The position numbers and the translations under genes are program-made. The notes beneath the pieces are model-generated. The model did not search any database. It saw only the letters and a list, made by a program, of their open reading frames with translations, and was not told the DNA's origin. This document shows, one piece after another, positions 8,695 to 17,077 of a stretch of DNA of 64,000 bases. Numbering within the stretch: position 1 is the first letter of the stretch; the number at the start of each line of letters is the position of its first letter. Origin of the DNA: Streptomyces kurssanovii (GTDB lineage Bacteria; Actinomycetota; Actinomycetes; Streptomycetales; Streptomycetaceae); contig NZ_BMTN01000010.1 of the NCBI RefSeq assembly GCF_014649695.1, forward strand, positions 1 to 64,000, given 5' to 3'.

Positions 8695-8728
8695 TTCTGA
8701 TCGACGTCCATATTTCTGAACGCGATCC
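8695..8728. promoter_or_regulatory. Two direct copies of the IclR-promoter motif
   Basis: TTCTGATCGACGTCC (8695-8709) and TTCTGAACGCGATCC (8714-8728) are direct repeats 19 bp apart, both resembling TTCTGAACAGCGTTCC in the IclR gene promoter (124-139). They lie 45-78 bp upstream of the kdgD start, where a repressor would block its promoter, and about 80 bp upstream of the udh -35. The consensus is TTCTGA(A/T)C-N3-5-TCC. Role as operators is an inference. Confidence 0.45.
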
Positions 8729-8806
8729 ACGCTATGGCAGCCCCATCGCACCGGTCAAGACGGAAACCTGCATTCCAGGCATAGAATCGCCCGCCCCGCG
8801 CGACAC

Positions 8807-8835
8807 TTGACGCTGCCGGGGTCACTCCTTAGCGT
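8807..8835 (+). promoter_or_regulatory. Housekeeping-type promoter of udh
   Basis: TTGACG (8807-8812) and TAGCGT (8830-8835) are separated by 17 bp, close to the vegetative sigma (HrdB) consensus. Transcription would start near 8842 and give a leader of about 50 nt with the ribosome binding site AAGGAG at 8877-8882. Confidence 0.6.
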
Positions 8836-8890
8836 GTCCACGCATGTGAATATCATCCATACACTTGAGCGCACTCAAGGAGATCCGCCC

Positions 8891-9715
8891 ATGCCCGCTG
8901 CCCGTACCGTCCTGCTCACCGGCGCAGCCGGCGGACTCGGCACCCTGATGCGCGGCCTGCTGCCCGCGTACGGCTACGAGCTCCGCCTGTTCGACGTCAC
9001 CCCCATCGAGGGCGAGCCGGACGCGATCACCGCCGACCTCGCCGACAAGGCAGCCGTGCGCGAGGCCGTCCGGGGCGTCGACGCGGTCATCCATCTCGCG
9101 GGCATCTCCCTCGAAGCGTCGTTCGACAAGATCCTCCGGGCCAACATCGAGGGCACGTACAACCTCTACGAGGCCGCACGGGAGGAAGGGGTGAAGCGGA
9201 TCGTCTTCGCCTCCAGCAACCACGCGGTGGGCTTCGTCCCGCGCCCCGAGGGTGACGCCCCCTTCCCTCCCGAGGCGCTGATCCCGGTCGAGACCCGCCA
9301 CCGCCCCGACACCTTCTACGGCCTGTCCAAGTGCTTCGGAGAGGACCTGGCCCAGCTGTACTGGGACCGGCACGGCCTGGAGACCGTGTCCGTGCGCATC
9401 GGTTCATGCTTCATGGAACCGACGTCCGTACGGATGCTCTCGGTCTGGATGAGCCCCGGCGACGGCGCCCGCCTCTTCCACGCGGCCCTCACCGCCGGGA
9501 ACGTCGGTCACACCATCGTCCACGGCTCTTCCGCGAACACCCGCCTGTGGTGGGACCTGACCAGCGCCCGGGCGCTCGGCTACGAACCGCAGGACGACTC
9601 GGAGCAGTACGCGGAGAAGCTCGTCGCCGAGTACGGGGAACTGGACCCGGACAACCCGGACCACGCGCACCTGGGCGGCCACTTCACGACCGACCCGCCG
9701 CAGTGGCCGTACTGA
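8891..9715 (+). CDS. udh: Uronate dehydrogenase (NAD-dependent SDR)
   Basis: A 274-residue extended short-chain dehydrogenase. The N-terminal NAD-binding glycine motif is TGAAGGLG. Further hallmarks are VIHLAGIS, FASSNHAVGF, the catalytic Tyr-x3-Lys (YGLSK) and the run KCFGEDLAQLYWDRHG then VRIGSC. That combination (ASSNH, SKCFGE, RIGSC) matches bacterial uronate dehydrogenases, which oxidise D-glucuronate or D-galacturonate to the aldarolactone. The ATG at 8891 has AAGGAG 8 bp upstream. It diverges from kdgD, which acts two steps later, so both belong to an oxidative uronate pathway. A sugar epimerase role is less likely because of the specific motifs. Confidence 0.85.
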   Translation: MPAARTVLLTGAAGGLGTLMRGLLPAYGYELRLFDVTPIEGEPDAITADLADKAAVREAVRGVDAVIHLAGISLEASFDKILRANIEGTYNLYEAAREEGVKRIVFASSNHAVGFVPRPEGDAPFPPEALIPVETRHRPDTFYGLSKCFGEDLAQLYWDRHGLETVSVRIGSCFMEPTSVRMLSVWMSPGDGARLFHAALTAGNVGHTIVHGSSANTRLWWDLTSARALGYEPQDDSEQYAEKLVAEYGELDPDNPDHAHLGGHFTTDPPQWPY

Positions 9716-9768
9716 CGCCCGGGGAAAACCGCATGCCACGCGGACCGGGTTCCGCCACGATGGCGTCC

Positions 9769-9987
9769 ATGGCGAGACCCTTCGGATTCACGTACACACA
9801 GCTCAGTGACGGGACGGTCACCATCAGTCATCGCGGCCGCGCGGCGGGCACCCTGCGCGGCACGCGCGCGGAGAAGTTCCTGGCGGAGGTGGGGTCCGGG
9901 GACGCCCAGCTGGTCATGGCGCGGTGGACGGGCGCGTACAAGTTCGGCAATGAGCGCGTGGCCAGAAATCATCCCCGTAACAGGTGA
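9769..9987 (+). CDS. Small conserved actinobacterial protein
   Basis: A 72-residue basic protein starting MARPFGFTYTQLSDGTVTIS. From memory it resembles small hypothetical proteins conserved across Streptomyces, with a beta-rich N-terminal half and a C-terminal helix ending in ARNHPRNR. The ATG at 9769 gives the conserved N-terminus; an ATG three codons earlier (9760) is the alternative. The function is unknown, but the pattern of a short strand-rich domain followed by a basic tail would suit nucleic-acid binding; that is speculation. Confidence 0.65.
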   Translation: MARPFGFTYTQLSDGTVTISHRGRAAGTLRGTRAEKFLAEVGSGDAQLVMARWTGAYKFGNERVARNHPRNR

Positions 9988-10031
9988 CAACGGTAAGGGA
10001 ACGGTAAAGCGGACTCGCTCGTTACCCCGGC

Positions 10032-11243
10032 ATGACAGCTATGACCCCCGGCTCGAACATCCCCCTGACCGCCGCGCGCGTGGCGGTGGACGTCGCCGCT
10101 CCGGTGCGGCTCGACGTATCGGGCCTGCTGCTCACCGCCGACGGCAAGGTGCGCTCCGACGACGACTTCATCTTCTACAACCAGCCCCAGGGCCCGGGCG
10201 TGAGCTACCGCTCCGGCGGCGGCACCGCACCCGACGCGATCGTGGTCGACACCACGGCCGTACCGCCCGGCATCGAGAAGATCGTCGTCACGGCGAGCCC
10301 GGACGCGGCGGGCCAGACCTTCCAGGGCGTCGAGCCCACCGCCACCCTCCGCAACGCCGACGACGGCAGCGCCCTCGCCACCTTCACCCCGCCGCAGCTC
10401 GGCGCGGAGACCGCGCTGGTGGTCGTCGAGATCTATCTGCGCGGCGGCGTCTGGAAGGCCCGCGCGGTCGGCCAGGGCTACGCGAACGGCCTGGCGGGCA
10501 TCGCCACGGACTTCGGCGTCTCGGTCGACGAGGAGCCCGCGGCCGCCCCGGCCGCCCCTCAGGTGACCGCCCCGCCCGTCACCGCTGCCCCGCCCGCCGA
10601 CCCGCGGGTCGCCGCGACCCCGCCTCCCCCCGCCGCCCCGCCGGCCGTGCCCGCGGCCCCCTCCGGCAAGATCAACCTGGACAAGGGCCGGGTCAGCCTG
10701 CAGAAGAACCAGACGGTGTCCCTGGTCAAGGGCGGCCGTCCGCTGCTCTCCCAGGTCAAGATGGGCCTCGGCTGGGAGCCTGCGTTCCGCGGCAAGGACA
10801 TCGACCTCGACGCCTCCGTCATCGCCTACGGCCCGAACCGCAACCACCTGGACAGCTGCTACTTCGGCAAGCTCTCCATCCTGAGCGGCTCGATCAAGCA
10901 CTCCGGCGACAACCTCACCGGTGAGGGCGCGGGCGACGACGAGGTCATCGTCGTGGACCTCGGCCGGCTGCCCGCCGACGCGACCGGCCTCGTCTTCACG
11001 GTCAACTCCTTCTCCGGCCAGAAGTTCACCGAGGTCGCCAAGGCCTACTGCCGGCTGATCGACGCCACGACCGGGGAGGAGCTCGTCCGCTTCGACCTGA
11101 CCACCGCGGAGCCGCAGACGGGCGTGATGATGGCCAAGCTGATCAAGCAGTTCTCCGGCGAGTGGGAGATGACCGCCATGGGCGACTTCGTGAAGTCGCG
11201 CACCGTGCGGGGCATGGTCAAGCCCGCCGCGCAGGCGCTCTGA
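10032..11243 (+). CDS. Tandem TerD-domain protein
   Basis: A 403-residue cytoplasmic protein with two TerD/CABP-like domains. The N-terminal copy spans residues about 1-165 (SDDDFIFYNQPQGPG, IEKIVVTAS, VVVEIYLRGG, the calcium-binding-type acidic cluster at 43-45). A proline/alanine-rich linker covers about 168-210. The second copy covers about 211-403 (LDLDASVIAY-like IDLDASVIAYGP, DEVIVVDLGRLP, GLVFTVNSFSG). Streptomycetes carry several TerD paralogues linked to stress, metal and developmental phenotypes; the biochemical role is unresolved. A second ATG three codons in (MTPGSN) is an equally good start. A strong hairpin follows the stop. Confidence 0.9.
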   Translation: MTAMTPGSNIPLTAARVAVDVAAPVRLDVSGLLLTADGKVRSDDDFIFYNQPQGPGVSYRSGGGTAPDAIVVDTTAVPPGIEKIVVTASPDAAGQTFQGVEPTATLRNADDGSALATFTPPQLGAETALVVVEIYLRGGVWKARAVGQGYANGLAGIATDFGVSVDEEPAAAPAAPQVTAPPVTAAPPADPRVAATPPPPAAPPAVPAAPSGKINLDKGRVSLQKNQTVSLVKGGRPLLSQVKMGLGWEPAFRGKDIDLDASVIAYGPNRNHLDSCYFGKLSILSGSIKHSGDNLTGEGAGDDEVIVVDLGRLPADATGLVFTVNSFSGQKFTEVAKAYCRLIDATTGEELVRFDLTTAEPQTGVMMAKLIKQFSGEWEMTAMGDFVKSRTVRGMVKPAAQAL

Positions 11244-11248
11244 CAAGT

Positions 11249-11291
11249 CCGCCGGGGGTGCCCGTCGCTGTGCGGCGGACACCCCCGGCGG
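11249..11291. terminator. Bidirectional terminator hairpin
   Basis: A perfect 12-bp inverted repeat (CCGCCGGGGGTG at 11249-11260 and its complement at 11280-11291) has a 19-nt loop that can itself pair. It sits between the convergent TerD gene and the small gene at 11313. No U-tract follows in either direction, as is common for Streptomyces terminators. Confidence 0.8.
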
Positions 11292-11312
11292 GGAAAAAAC
11301 TGAAAAGCGTGC

Positions 11313-11543
11313 TCAGAGTTTGGCCAGTTTGGAGAACGGACTGAGGATGCGGCCCTGGCGGCCGGAGAAGTCGACGAGCACAGCGGCGTTGTCACCTTCC
11401 ACGGCGAGGACTCTTCCGAGACCGAACTGATCGTGGGACACCCTGTCGCCCGCTTCAAAGCATTCGATCGGCGGCTCTTCCAGGGACGGACGGTTGAAGG
11501 GGCTGGACGGCAGGTGGCGCCGGGAACCGGCTGACTTTGTCAT
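11313..11543 (-). CDS. Small UvrD/PcrA C-terminal-tail-like protein
   Basis: A 76-residue protein. Residues about 28-70 read CFEAGDRVSHDQFGLGRVLA and continue with DNAAVLVDFSGRQGRI. The GDRVxHxxFGxGxVxxV pattern matches the Tudor-like RNA-polymerase-interacting tail of UvrD/PcrA helicases and related CarD-like folds. The start was placed at the ATG at 11543 (MTKSAG); the frame is open 18 codons further upstream. It probably binds a protein partner, possibly RNA polymerase; this is inferred from fold resemblance only. Confidence 0.75.
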   Translation of the reverse strand: MTKSAGSRRHLPSSPFNRPSLEEPPIECFEAGDRVSHDQFGLGRVLAVEGDNAAVLVDFSGRQGRILSPFSKLAKL

Positions 11544-11711
11544 TACGTTCAGTATGCGCCCCCGGCACCCCGCCACGCCACGCCCGAGCGCTGTCACTTC
11601 CGGGACGGGCCCGCCGCCGGACCCCGTTCGATCAGCGAAACCCTGGGGAAAGCGCCGTCTGCGGGGCCGCGGAAAGTGTGCCGATTCACCGCCGCCGGAG
11701 CCGCGGAAGCC

Positions 11712-13142
11712 TCAGTGGCGGCCGCCCTGGCGCTTCCAGGGGCCGGTGATCGCGAACATGATGCCCGGCGTCTGGATGCTGGCGTACAGCGTCCGGCCGT
11801 CGGGCGAGAAGACGACACCGGCGAACTCGCTGTAGTCCGGGTCGTCGTCGGTGCCGACGTTGAACTCGTTACGGGCGATCGGATACGTACGGCCGCCGTC
11901 CGTGGCGCCGATCAGGTGCTGCACACCCTCGCCGTCCTCGGCGATGATCAGACCGCCGTACGGGGAGACGGTGATGCTGTCCGGGCCGTCGTAGGCGCCG
12001 TCCTCGGACGGGTCGGGGTTCACACCGAGCAGCACCTTCAGCGTCAGGGTCCGCCGGCGCGGGTCGTAGAACCAGACCTGACCGTCGTGCTGCTCGGGGC
12101 TCTCCTCCCGGGCGTACGACGAGACGATGTAGACGCCGCCGTCGCCCCACCACATGCCCTCGAGCTTGCGGCCCCGGGTGACCTCGCCGTCGCCGAACTG
12201 CTTGCGCACCGAGACCGCCCGCGCGTCACGGTCCGGAACCTCCGCCCAGTCCACGCCGTACACCGTGCCGATCCTCGTGGCGCGGGCCAGATCGTCGACG
12301 AACCGGCCGCCGGAGTCGAAGCACTTGGCGGCCTGGAGCACGCCCGCGTCGTCGGCGAGCGTGCCCAGCCGGCCTCGGCCGTGCTTGAAGCCGTGCGGCG
12401 GCACCCAGCGGTAGAGCAGGCCGTTCGGGGTGTCGGCGTCCTCCGTGAGGTACAGGTGACCGCGCTTCGGGTCCACCACGACGGCCTCGTGGGCGTACCG
12501 GCCGAGCGCCTTGACGGGCCGCGGCTCACGGTTGGCGCGGCGGTCGTACGGATCGACCTCGAAGACGTAGCCGTGGTCCTTGGTCAGGCCGTTCCTGCCC
12601 GCCTTGTCCTCGGTCTCCTCGCAGGTCAGCCAGGTGCCCCACGGCGTCGTCCCGCCGGCGCAGTTCTGCACCGTGCCCGCGATGCCGACCCACTGGGCGA
12701 CCTCGCCGCTGCGGTGGCTCTCCACGACGGTGCAGCCGCCGGGCGCGGCCGGGTCGTAGACCAGACCCTCGGTGAGCGGTACGGGGTGCGCGACCTTGGC
12801 CCGCTCTCCCTTGAGCTCATGGTTGACGACGAGCAGCGTCACACCTCGCGGCCCCTCGAACGTCGCGGTTCCGTCGTGCTTGCCGGGCGTCAACTCGCCC
12901 GTCTCCAGCTCGGTGACACCACTGCGGGTCAGAACGCGGTATGTGAACCCGGCGGGCAACGCGAGCATGCCGGCGGGGTCCGGGATCAGCGGCCCGTAGC
13001 CCGGAGCCTCGTTCCCATGGCGCTCGGTGTCCTCCGCGAGTGCGCCGGGGGCGGTGGCGAGCGCCCCGACGGCACCGGTGAGGGCCACGCCAGCGCTGGT
13101 GAGAGCGGACTGCTTGGTGAATTCCCTGCGAGTGAGCGGCAT
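11712..13142 (-). CDS. Tat-exported PhoX/DUF839-family phosphatase
   Basis: A 476-residue secreted protein. The N-terminus TRREFTKQSALTSAGVAL with an AxA site near residue 36 is a twin-arginine signal, so it folds in the cytoplasm and is exported with its cofactor. Motifs of the calcium/iron-dependent PhoX alkaline phosphatase fold include LLVVNHELKG, GTWLTCEETEDKAG, YAHEAVVVDPKRGHLYLTED and the acidic SVRKQFGDGEVTRGRKLEG segment. The product probably releases phosphate from organic esters outside the cell. The ATG at 13142 is preceded by AGGAGAA; the longer upstream frame is rejected. No obvious PHO box was seen in the 300 bp upstream. Confidence 0.85.
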   Translation of the reverse strand: MPLTRREFTKQSALTSAGVALTGAVGALATAPGALAEDTERHGNEAPGYGPLIPDPAGMLALPAGFTYRVLTRSGVTELETGELTPGKHDGTATFEGPRGVTLLVVNHELKGERAKVAHPVPLTEGLVYDPAAPGGCTVVESHRSGEVAQWVGIAGTVQNCAGGTTPWGTWLTCEETEDKAGRNGLTKDHGYVFEVDPYDRRANREPRPVKALGRYAHEAVVVDPKRGHLYLTEDADTPNGLLYRWVPPHGFKHGRGRLGTLADDAGVLQAAKCFDSGGRFVDDLARATRIGTVYGVDWAEVPDRDARAVSVRKQFGDGEVTRGRKLEGMWWGDGGVYIVSSYAREESPEQHDGQVWFYDPRRRTLTLKVLLGVNPDPSEDGAYDGPDSITVSPYGGLIIAEDGEGVQHLIGATDGGRTYPIARNEFNVGTDDDPDYSEFAGVVFSPDGRTLYASIQTPGIMFAITGPWKRQGGRH

Positions 13143-13447
13143 CAATTCTCCTGAGAGGCGCATCCGGCCGGCTGATCCGGGCCACACCCTCGCGTGCGCC
13201 CACGAACAGCGCTTGAACGTTGCACGACACCCCGTGGTCGCGTGGGGGCGTCCCGCCCTTGGAGCCGGCCACGCCCGAGGCCGTCGCCCCCGGGCCGGGC
13301 CACGCCCGACGCGCCCCCGGGGACGTCACGCCGCCGGACGAGGCCACTCCCAAGGGCGCTCCACCCCCGGGCCACGCCCGGAGACGCCACGCCTCGAGGG
13401 CGTCACGCTCACGGACCGGGCCGGCACGTGCCCAAGGGAAGCGAACG
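13143..13447. repeat. Noncoding spacer with degenerate GGCCACGCCCG repeats
   Basis: This 305-bp gap lies between the PhoX-type gene start and the end of the next leftward gene. Within it, 13267-13400 contains five or six degenerate copies of GGCCACGCCCG at roughly 28-31 bp spacing: exact at 13267, 13298 and 13370, variants near 13323, 13342 and 13385. Frames through it translate to low-complexity Pro/Arg/Gly sequence, so I treat it as noncoding. The repeats could be decayed tandem duplications or protein binding sites. Confidence 0.45.
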
Positions 13448-14896
13448 TCAGTGGGCCGAGCGGGACTTGAAGGCCGCCTTCCGCGCCTCCTTCGCCGTCG
13501 CCTTGTCCCGGTGCAGCCTCCCCATCGCCTCCAGCACGTCCGCCGTCGCCGGGTGCTCCACCCGCCACGCCGCATCGAAGAACCCTGTGTGGCGGCCGAC
13601 CAGCTCCTCGACCAGGTCCTGGAGCTCCGCGGCCTCACCGCCCGCCGCGAGCTGCGCGGCGATCGTGTCGATCGCCAGCCAGAAGATCATGGACTCCGGC
13701 GGCGCCGGCACGTCCGGCGCCCCGTGTTCGGCGAGCCAGACGCGGGCGAGGCCGCCGAGTCGGGGGTCGTCGAGCACGTCGCGCACCGCGGGCTCGGCCT
13801 GCGGCCCGACCAGGGTCAGTGCCTGCTGGCAGTGGAGGCGGCGCAGCGGCGCGCCCTGGTCGTCGCCGCGCGCGGCGGTGAGGAGTTCGCTCGCGGCGTC
13901 GGCGGGGGCGCGCCGGGCGAGCCACTGCTCGGTCTCCGCCCTGGCGGCGAGCTCGGGGTACCGGGCGAGCCCGTCGAGCAGTACGTCCGCGCCCTTGTCC
14001 GCGAGGTCGCCGACCGCGGGTGCCTCGACTCCGGCCTCCAGCAGGCGGGCCCTGATGCCGTAGAGGCCGAGGGGGGTGAGCCGGACCATGCCGTAGCGGG
14101 TGACGTCCTCGTCGTCGACGAGGGGCCCGGGTCCTTCCGCGGCGTTCTCCTCGACCATCAACGCCTCGTCCACGGGCCGGTACCGGACGAGCCCGACGGG
14201 CTCGAGTACGCGGAACTGGTCGTCGAGGCGCATCATCGCCTCGGAGACCTGTTCCAGGACGTCGTCGGTCGGTTCTCCCATGTCCTCGGGGACGATCATC
14301 GACGCGGCGAGCACGGGCAGCGGGACAGGTTCCTCTTCGGCGGCCCTGTCGGAGACGGTGAGCAGGTAGAGGTTGCCGAGGACCCCTTCGAGGAACGCGG
14401 CTTCGCCTTCGGGGTCCCAGTCGAGCGCTTCGAGGTCGATCTCCCCGTCGTCGCCGACGACCGCGGAGATGTCATCGAGGACGGGCGCGATGGCGTCGGC
14501 GAAGACGACGTCCAGGGCGTCGAGCCACAGGCCGAGGACGTCCTGCGGTGAACCGCCGGTGACGAGTGCGAGGTTGGCCCCCGCGGCGGTGCCCGCGGTG
14601 TCGGAGTCGTCGGCGGGGTCCTCGGCGTCCACGAGCCCCGTGTCGACGGCGACGCGCCACGCCTCGCTCGCGCAGGCCCGGCCGTCCTCGTCCCCGCCGT
14701 CCAGTCCCAGCGCCTCCGCCGCCGCGGACAGTTGCTCGTCGACGAGTTCGCCGCCGACGCCGACCCGGGTCTGCGGGCCCGCCCAGCGGGCGAGCCTGAC
14801 GGCCCGGGAGAGCAGCGGGGTGGCGAGCGCGCCCCGCGCCAGCTGCGCGTCCGAGTTCAGCCGTACCGGCGGCAGGGTGGGACGGTCTTGGGGCAT
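13448..14896 (-). CDS. Uncharacterised acidic helical protein
   Basis: A 482-residue acidic cytoplasmic protein with no signal peptide or membrane helix. The N-terminal third includes an LARGALATPLLSRAVRLARW segment. The middle is rich in Asp/Glu (EDPADDSDTAGT, DDGEIDLEALDWDPEGE). The C-terminal half has helix-turn repeats reminiscent of HEAT-like repeats (ALTLVGPQAEPAVRDVLDDP, LARVWLAEHGAPD). I recognise no named family; similar hypotheticals occur across Streptomyces. The ATG at 14896 follows GGAGGAGAC, so the 64-codon upstream extension is rejected. It is probably monocistronic. Confidence 0.75.
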   Translation of the reverse strand: MPQDRPTLPPVRLNSDAQLARGALATPLLSRAVRLARWAGPQTRVGVGGELVDEQLSAAAEALGLDGGDEDGRACASEAWRVAVDTGLVDAEDPADDSDTAGTAAGANLALVTGGSPQDVLGLWLDALDVVFADAIAPVLDDISAVVGDDGEIDLEALDWDPEGEAAFLEGVLGNLYLLTVSDRAAEEEPVPLPVLAASMIVPEDMGEPTDDVLEQVSEAMMRLDDQFRVLEPVGLVRYRPVDEALMVEENAAEGPGPLVDDEDVTRYGMVRLTPLGLYGIRARLLEAGVEAPAVGDLADKGADVLLDGLARYPELAARAETEQWLARRAPADAASELLTAARGDDQGAPLRRLHCQQALTLVGPQAEPAVRDVLDDPRLGGLARVWLAEHGAPDVPAPPESMIFWLAIDTIAAQLAAGGEAAELQDLVEELVGRHTGFFDAAWRVEHPATADVLEAMGRLHRDKATAKEARKAAFKSRSAH

Positions 14897-15181
14897 CTGG
14901 TGGGTCTCCTCCGCGGCGTACCGGTTCCGGGCGGCCTTGTGGGCGACTGGACGGCCCCCAGCGTAGACGTATTTCGTGCGGTTTCGCCGCGCCCGCCGGA
15001 TCCCGTCGGCCGGTCCGCCGGCCGCGCCCTCCCCGGGGCGCGGGTTCATGTGGACTTGAGGCTCAGTACACCGGCCGACCCTTGACAAGTGGCCTGTTCA
15101 GCCAAGAGATTGACGCGCGTAGAACCTGCCCGGGCCCTAAGGGCCCGTGCACCCCTCATCCCTCACCTCCGGAGAACCTTG

Positions 15182-17029
15182 ATGCCTTCCTCCGCCGTAC
15201 CGAGAACTACCGCCGTGGCGACAGTCGTGGCCGCCGCGCTGGCCGCCGGTCTGCTCGCCGGATCCGCGAACGCCGCCGACGACACCACGGCCGGTGCCGC
15301 ACAGGTGCGTATCCACGACATCCAGGGCAGCACCCGCATGTCCCCGCTGGAGGGGAAGCAGGTCGCCGATGTGCCGGGCATCGTCACGGGTGTACGGACC
15401 TACGGCTCCCGGGGTTTCTGGTTCCAGGACCCCGAGGCCGACGGTGACGCGGCGACCAGCGAGGGCGTCTTCGTCTTCACCGGCTCGGCGCCGAAGGTCG
15501 CGGTGGGCGACCGGGTCACCGTCTCCGGCACGGTCACGGAGTACGTCCCCGGGGGCGCGTCGTCCGGCAACCAGTCGCTGACGGAGATATCGAAGCCGAC
15601 CGTCACCGTGGTGTCCTCCGGCAACGAGGTGCCCGCTCCCGTGACCGTCTCCGCCTGGTCGGTGCCTTCGGAGTACGCCCCGCAGGGCGACCCGGCGGCG
15701 GACGGCAGCATCAACGCCCTGCCCCTGGCCCCGCGTACGTACGCCCTGGACTACTACGAGTCGCTGGAGGGCACGAACATCCGCGTCGGCACTTCGCGTG
15801 TGGTCGGTGCGACCGATCCGCATGCCGAGCTGTGGGTGACGGTGAAGCCGTGGGAGAACGACAACCGGCGCGGCGGCACGGTGTACGGCTCCTACGAGTC
15901 GCAGAACACCGGCCGTCTGCAGATCCAGTCGCTGATCCCGCTGGCGCAGCAGCCCTTCCCGAAGGCGAACGTGGGCGACGTGCTCGCGGGCACCACGGAG
16001 GGCCCGCTGGACTTCAACCAGTACGGCGGCTACACGTTGACCGCCCGCACCCTCGGCACGGTCGAGGACCGCGGTTTGACGCGTGAGCGGACCCGTCAGC
16101 AGCGCAACGGTGAACTGGCCGTGGCCACGTACAACGTGGAGAACCTGGACCCGTCCGACCCGCAGGAGAAGTTCGACGCGCTGGCGAAGGCCGTCGTGGG
16201 GAACCTGGCCTCGCCCGACATCCTCGCCCTGGAGGAGATCCAGGACGACAGCGGCGCCACGAACGACGGCACCGTGTCGGCCGCCCAGACGGTCAAGAAG
16301 TTCACGGACGCGATCGTCGCAGCCGGCGGTCCTGCGTACGAGTGGCGCTCCGTCGACCCGGTGAACAACGAGGACGGCGGCCAGCCGGGCGGCAACATCC
16401 GCCAGGTGTTCCTCTTCAACCCGGAGCGTGTCTCCTTCACCGACCGCGCGGGCGGCGACGCGACGACCGCGACCGGGGTCGTACGGGAGCAGGGCCGGGC
16501 CGCGCTCACCTTGTCCCCGGGCCGTATCGACCCGGCGAACGACGCCTGGGACGACAGCCGCAAGCCACTGGCGGGCGAGTTCACCTTCCGGGGCCGTACG
16601 GTCCTCGTGGTCGCCAACCACTTCGGTTCGAAGGGCGGCGACGAGTCGCTGGTCTCGCACCACCAGCCGCCGAACCGTTCCTCAGAGGTGCAGCGGCTGA
16701 AGCAGGCTCAGGCCGTGAACGCCTTCGTCAAGGACGTCCTCGACGCCGACCACAAGGCGGACGTCGTCGTGCTGGGCGACATCAACGACTTCGAGTTCTC
16801 GCAGACGACCAAGGCCCTGACGGACGGCGGCGCCCTCTACCCGGCGATCAAGTCCCTTCCCCGGTCCGAGCGTTACTCGTACGTGTACCAGGGCAACAGC
16901 CAGGTGCTGGACCAGATCCTCACGAGCCCGTCGATCCGCGACTTCAGCTACGACAGCGTGCACATCAACGCGGAGTTCTCGGACCAGAACAGCGACCACG
17001 ACCCGCAGGTGCTGCGCTTCCGCCCGTAG
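15182..17029 (+). CDS. Secreted endonuclease/exonuclease/phosphatase (EEP) family nuclease
   Basis: A 615-residue exported protein. A Sec signal peptide ends at about residue 31 (GSANA|ADD). Residues about 40-310 contain an OB-fold, ExeM-like region (VRIHDIQGSTR, VADVPGIVTGVR, GFWFQDP, VGDRVTVSGTVTEY). The EEP catalytic domain follows with ATYNVENL, ALEEIQDD, VVANHFGSKGG, VVLGDIND and the terminal SDHDPQVLRF motif. These match extracellular nucleases that digest environmental DNA for phosphate or biofilm remodelling. The ATG at 15182 has GGAG upstream and begins the signal peptide. It converges on the lipoprotein gene through a shared hairpin. Confidence 0.9.
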   Translation: MPSSAVPRTTAVATVVAAALAAGLLAGSANAADDTTAGAAQVRIHDIQGSTRMSPLEGKQVADVPGIVTGVRTYGSRGFWFQDPEADGDAATSEGVFVFTGSAPKVAVGDRVTVSGTVTEYVPGGASSGNQSLTEISKPTVTVVSSGNEVPAPVTVSAWSVPSEYAPQGDPAADGSINALPLAPRTYALDYYESLEGTNIRVGTSRVVGATDPHAELWVTVKPWENDNRRGGTVYGSYESQNTGRLQIQSLIPLAQQPFPKANVGDVLAGTTEGPLDFNQYGGYTLTARTLGTVEDRGLTRERTRQQRNGELAVATYNVENLDPSDPQEKFDALAKAVVGNLASPDILALEEIQDDSGATNDGTVSAAQTVKKFTDAIVAAGGPAYEWRSVDPVNNEDGGQPGGNIRQVFLFNPERVSFTDRAGGDATTATGVVREQGRAALTLSPGRIDPANDAWDDSRKPLAGEFTFRGRTVLVVANHFGSKGGDESLVSHHQPPNRSSEVQRLKQAQAVNAFVKDVLDADHKADVVVLGDINDFEFSQTTKALTDGGALYPAIKSLPRSERYSYVYQGNSQVLDQILTSPSIRDFSYDSVHINAEFSDQNSDHDPQVLRFRP

Positions 17030-17040
17030 GCGCGTGTGAC

Positions 17041-17077
17041 GCGCGGGACCTGCGGCTCAGCCGAGCAGGTCCCGCGC
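17041..17077. terminator. Terminator overlapping the 3' end of the lipoprotein gene
   Basis: A perfect 13-bp inverted repeat (GCGCGGGACCTGC at 17041-17053, complement at 17065-17077) has an 11-nt loop. The loop contains the stop codon of the leftward lipoprotein gene (17057-17059), and the right arm is its last coding bases. It can terminate both convergent transcripts. Confidence 0.75.

Noticed and set aside
13220-14551. A plus-strand protein-coding gene across the repeat array and the acidic protein gene
   Set aside because: Its start region is low-complexity repeat and the rest is antisense to a gene with a ribosome binding site and a coherent product.
17057-17077. A small RNA in the hairpin at the convergent ends of the EEP nuclease and lipoprotein genes
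   Set aside because: The 13-bp stem is fully explained as a shared terminator; no promoter is seen.
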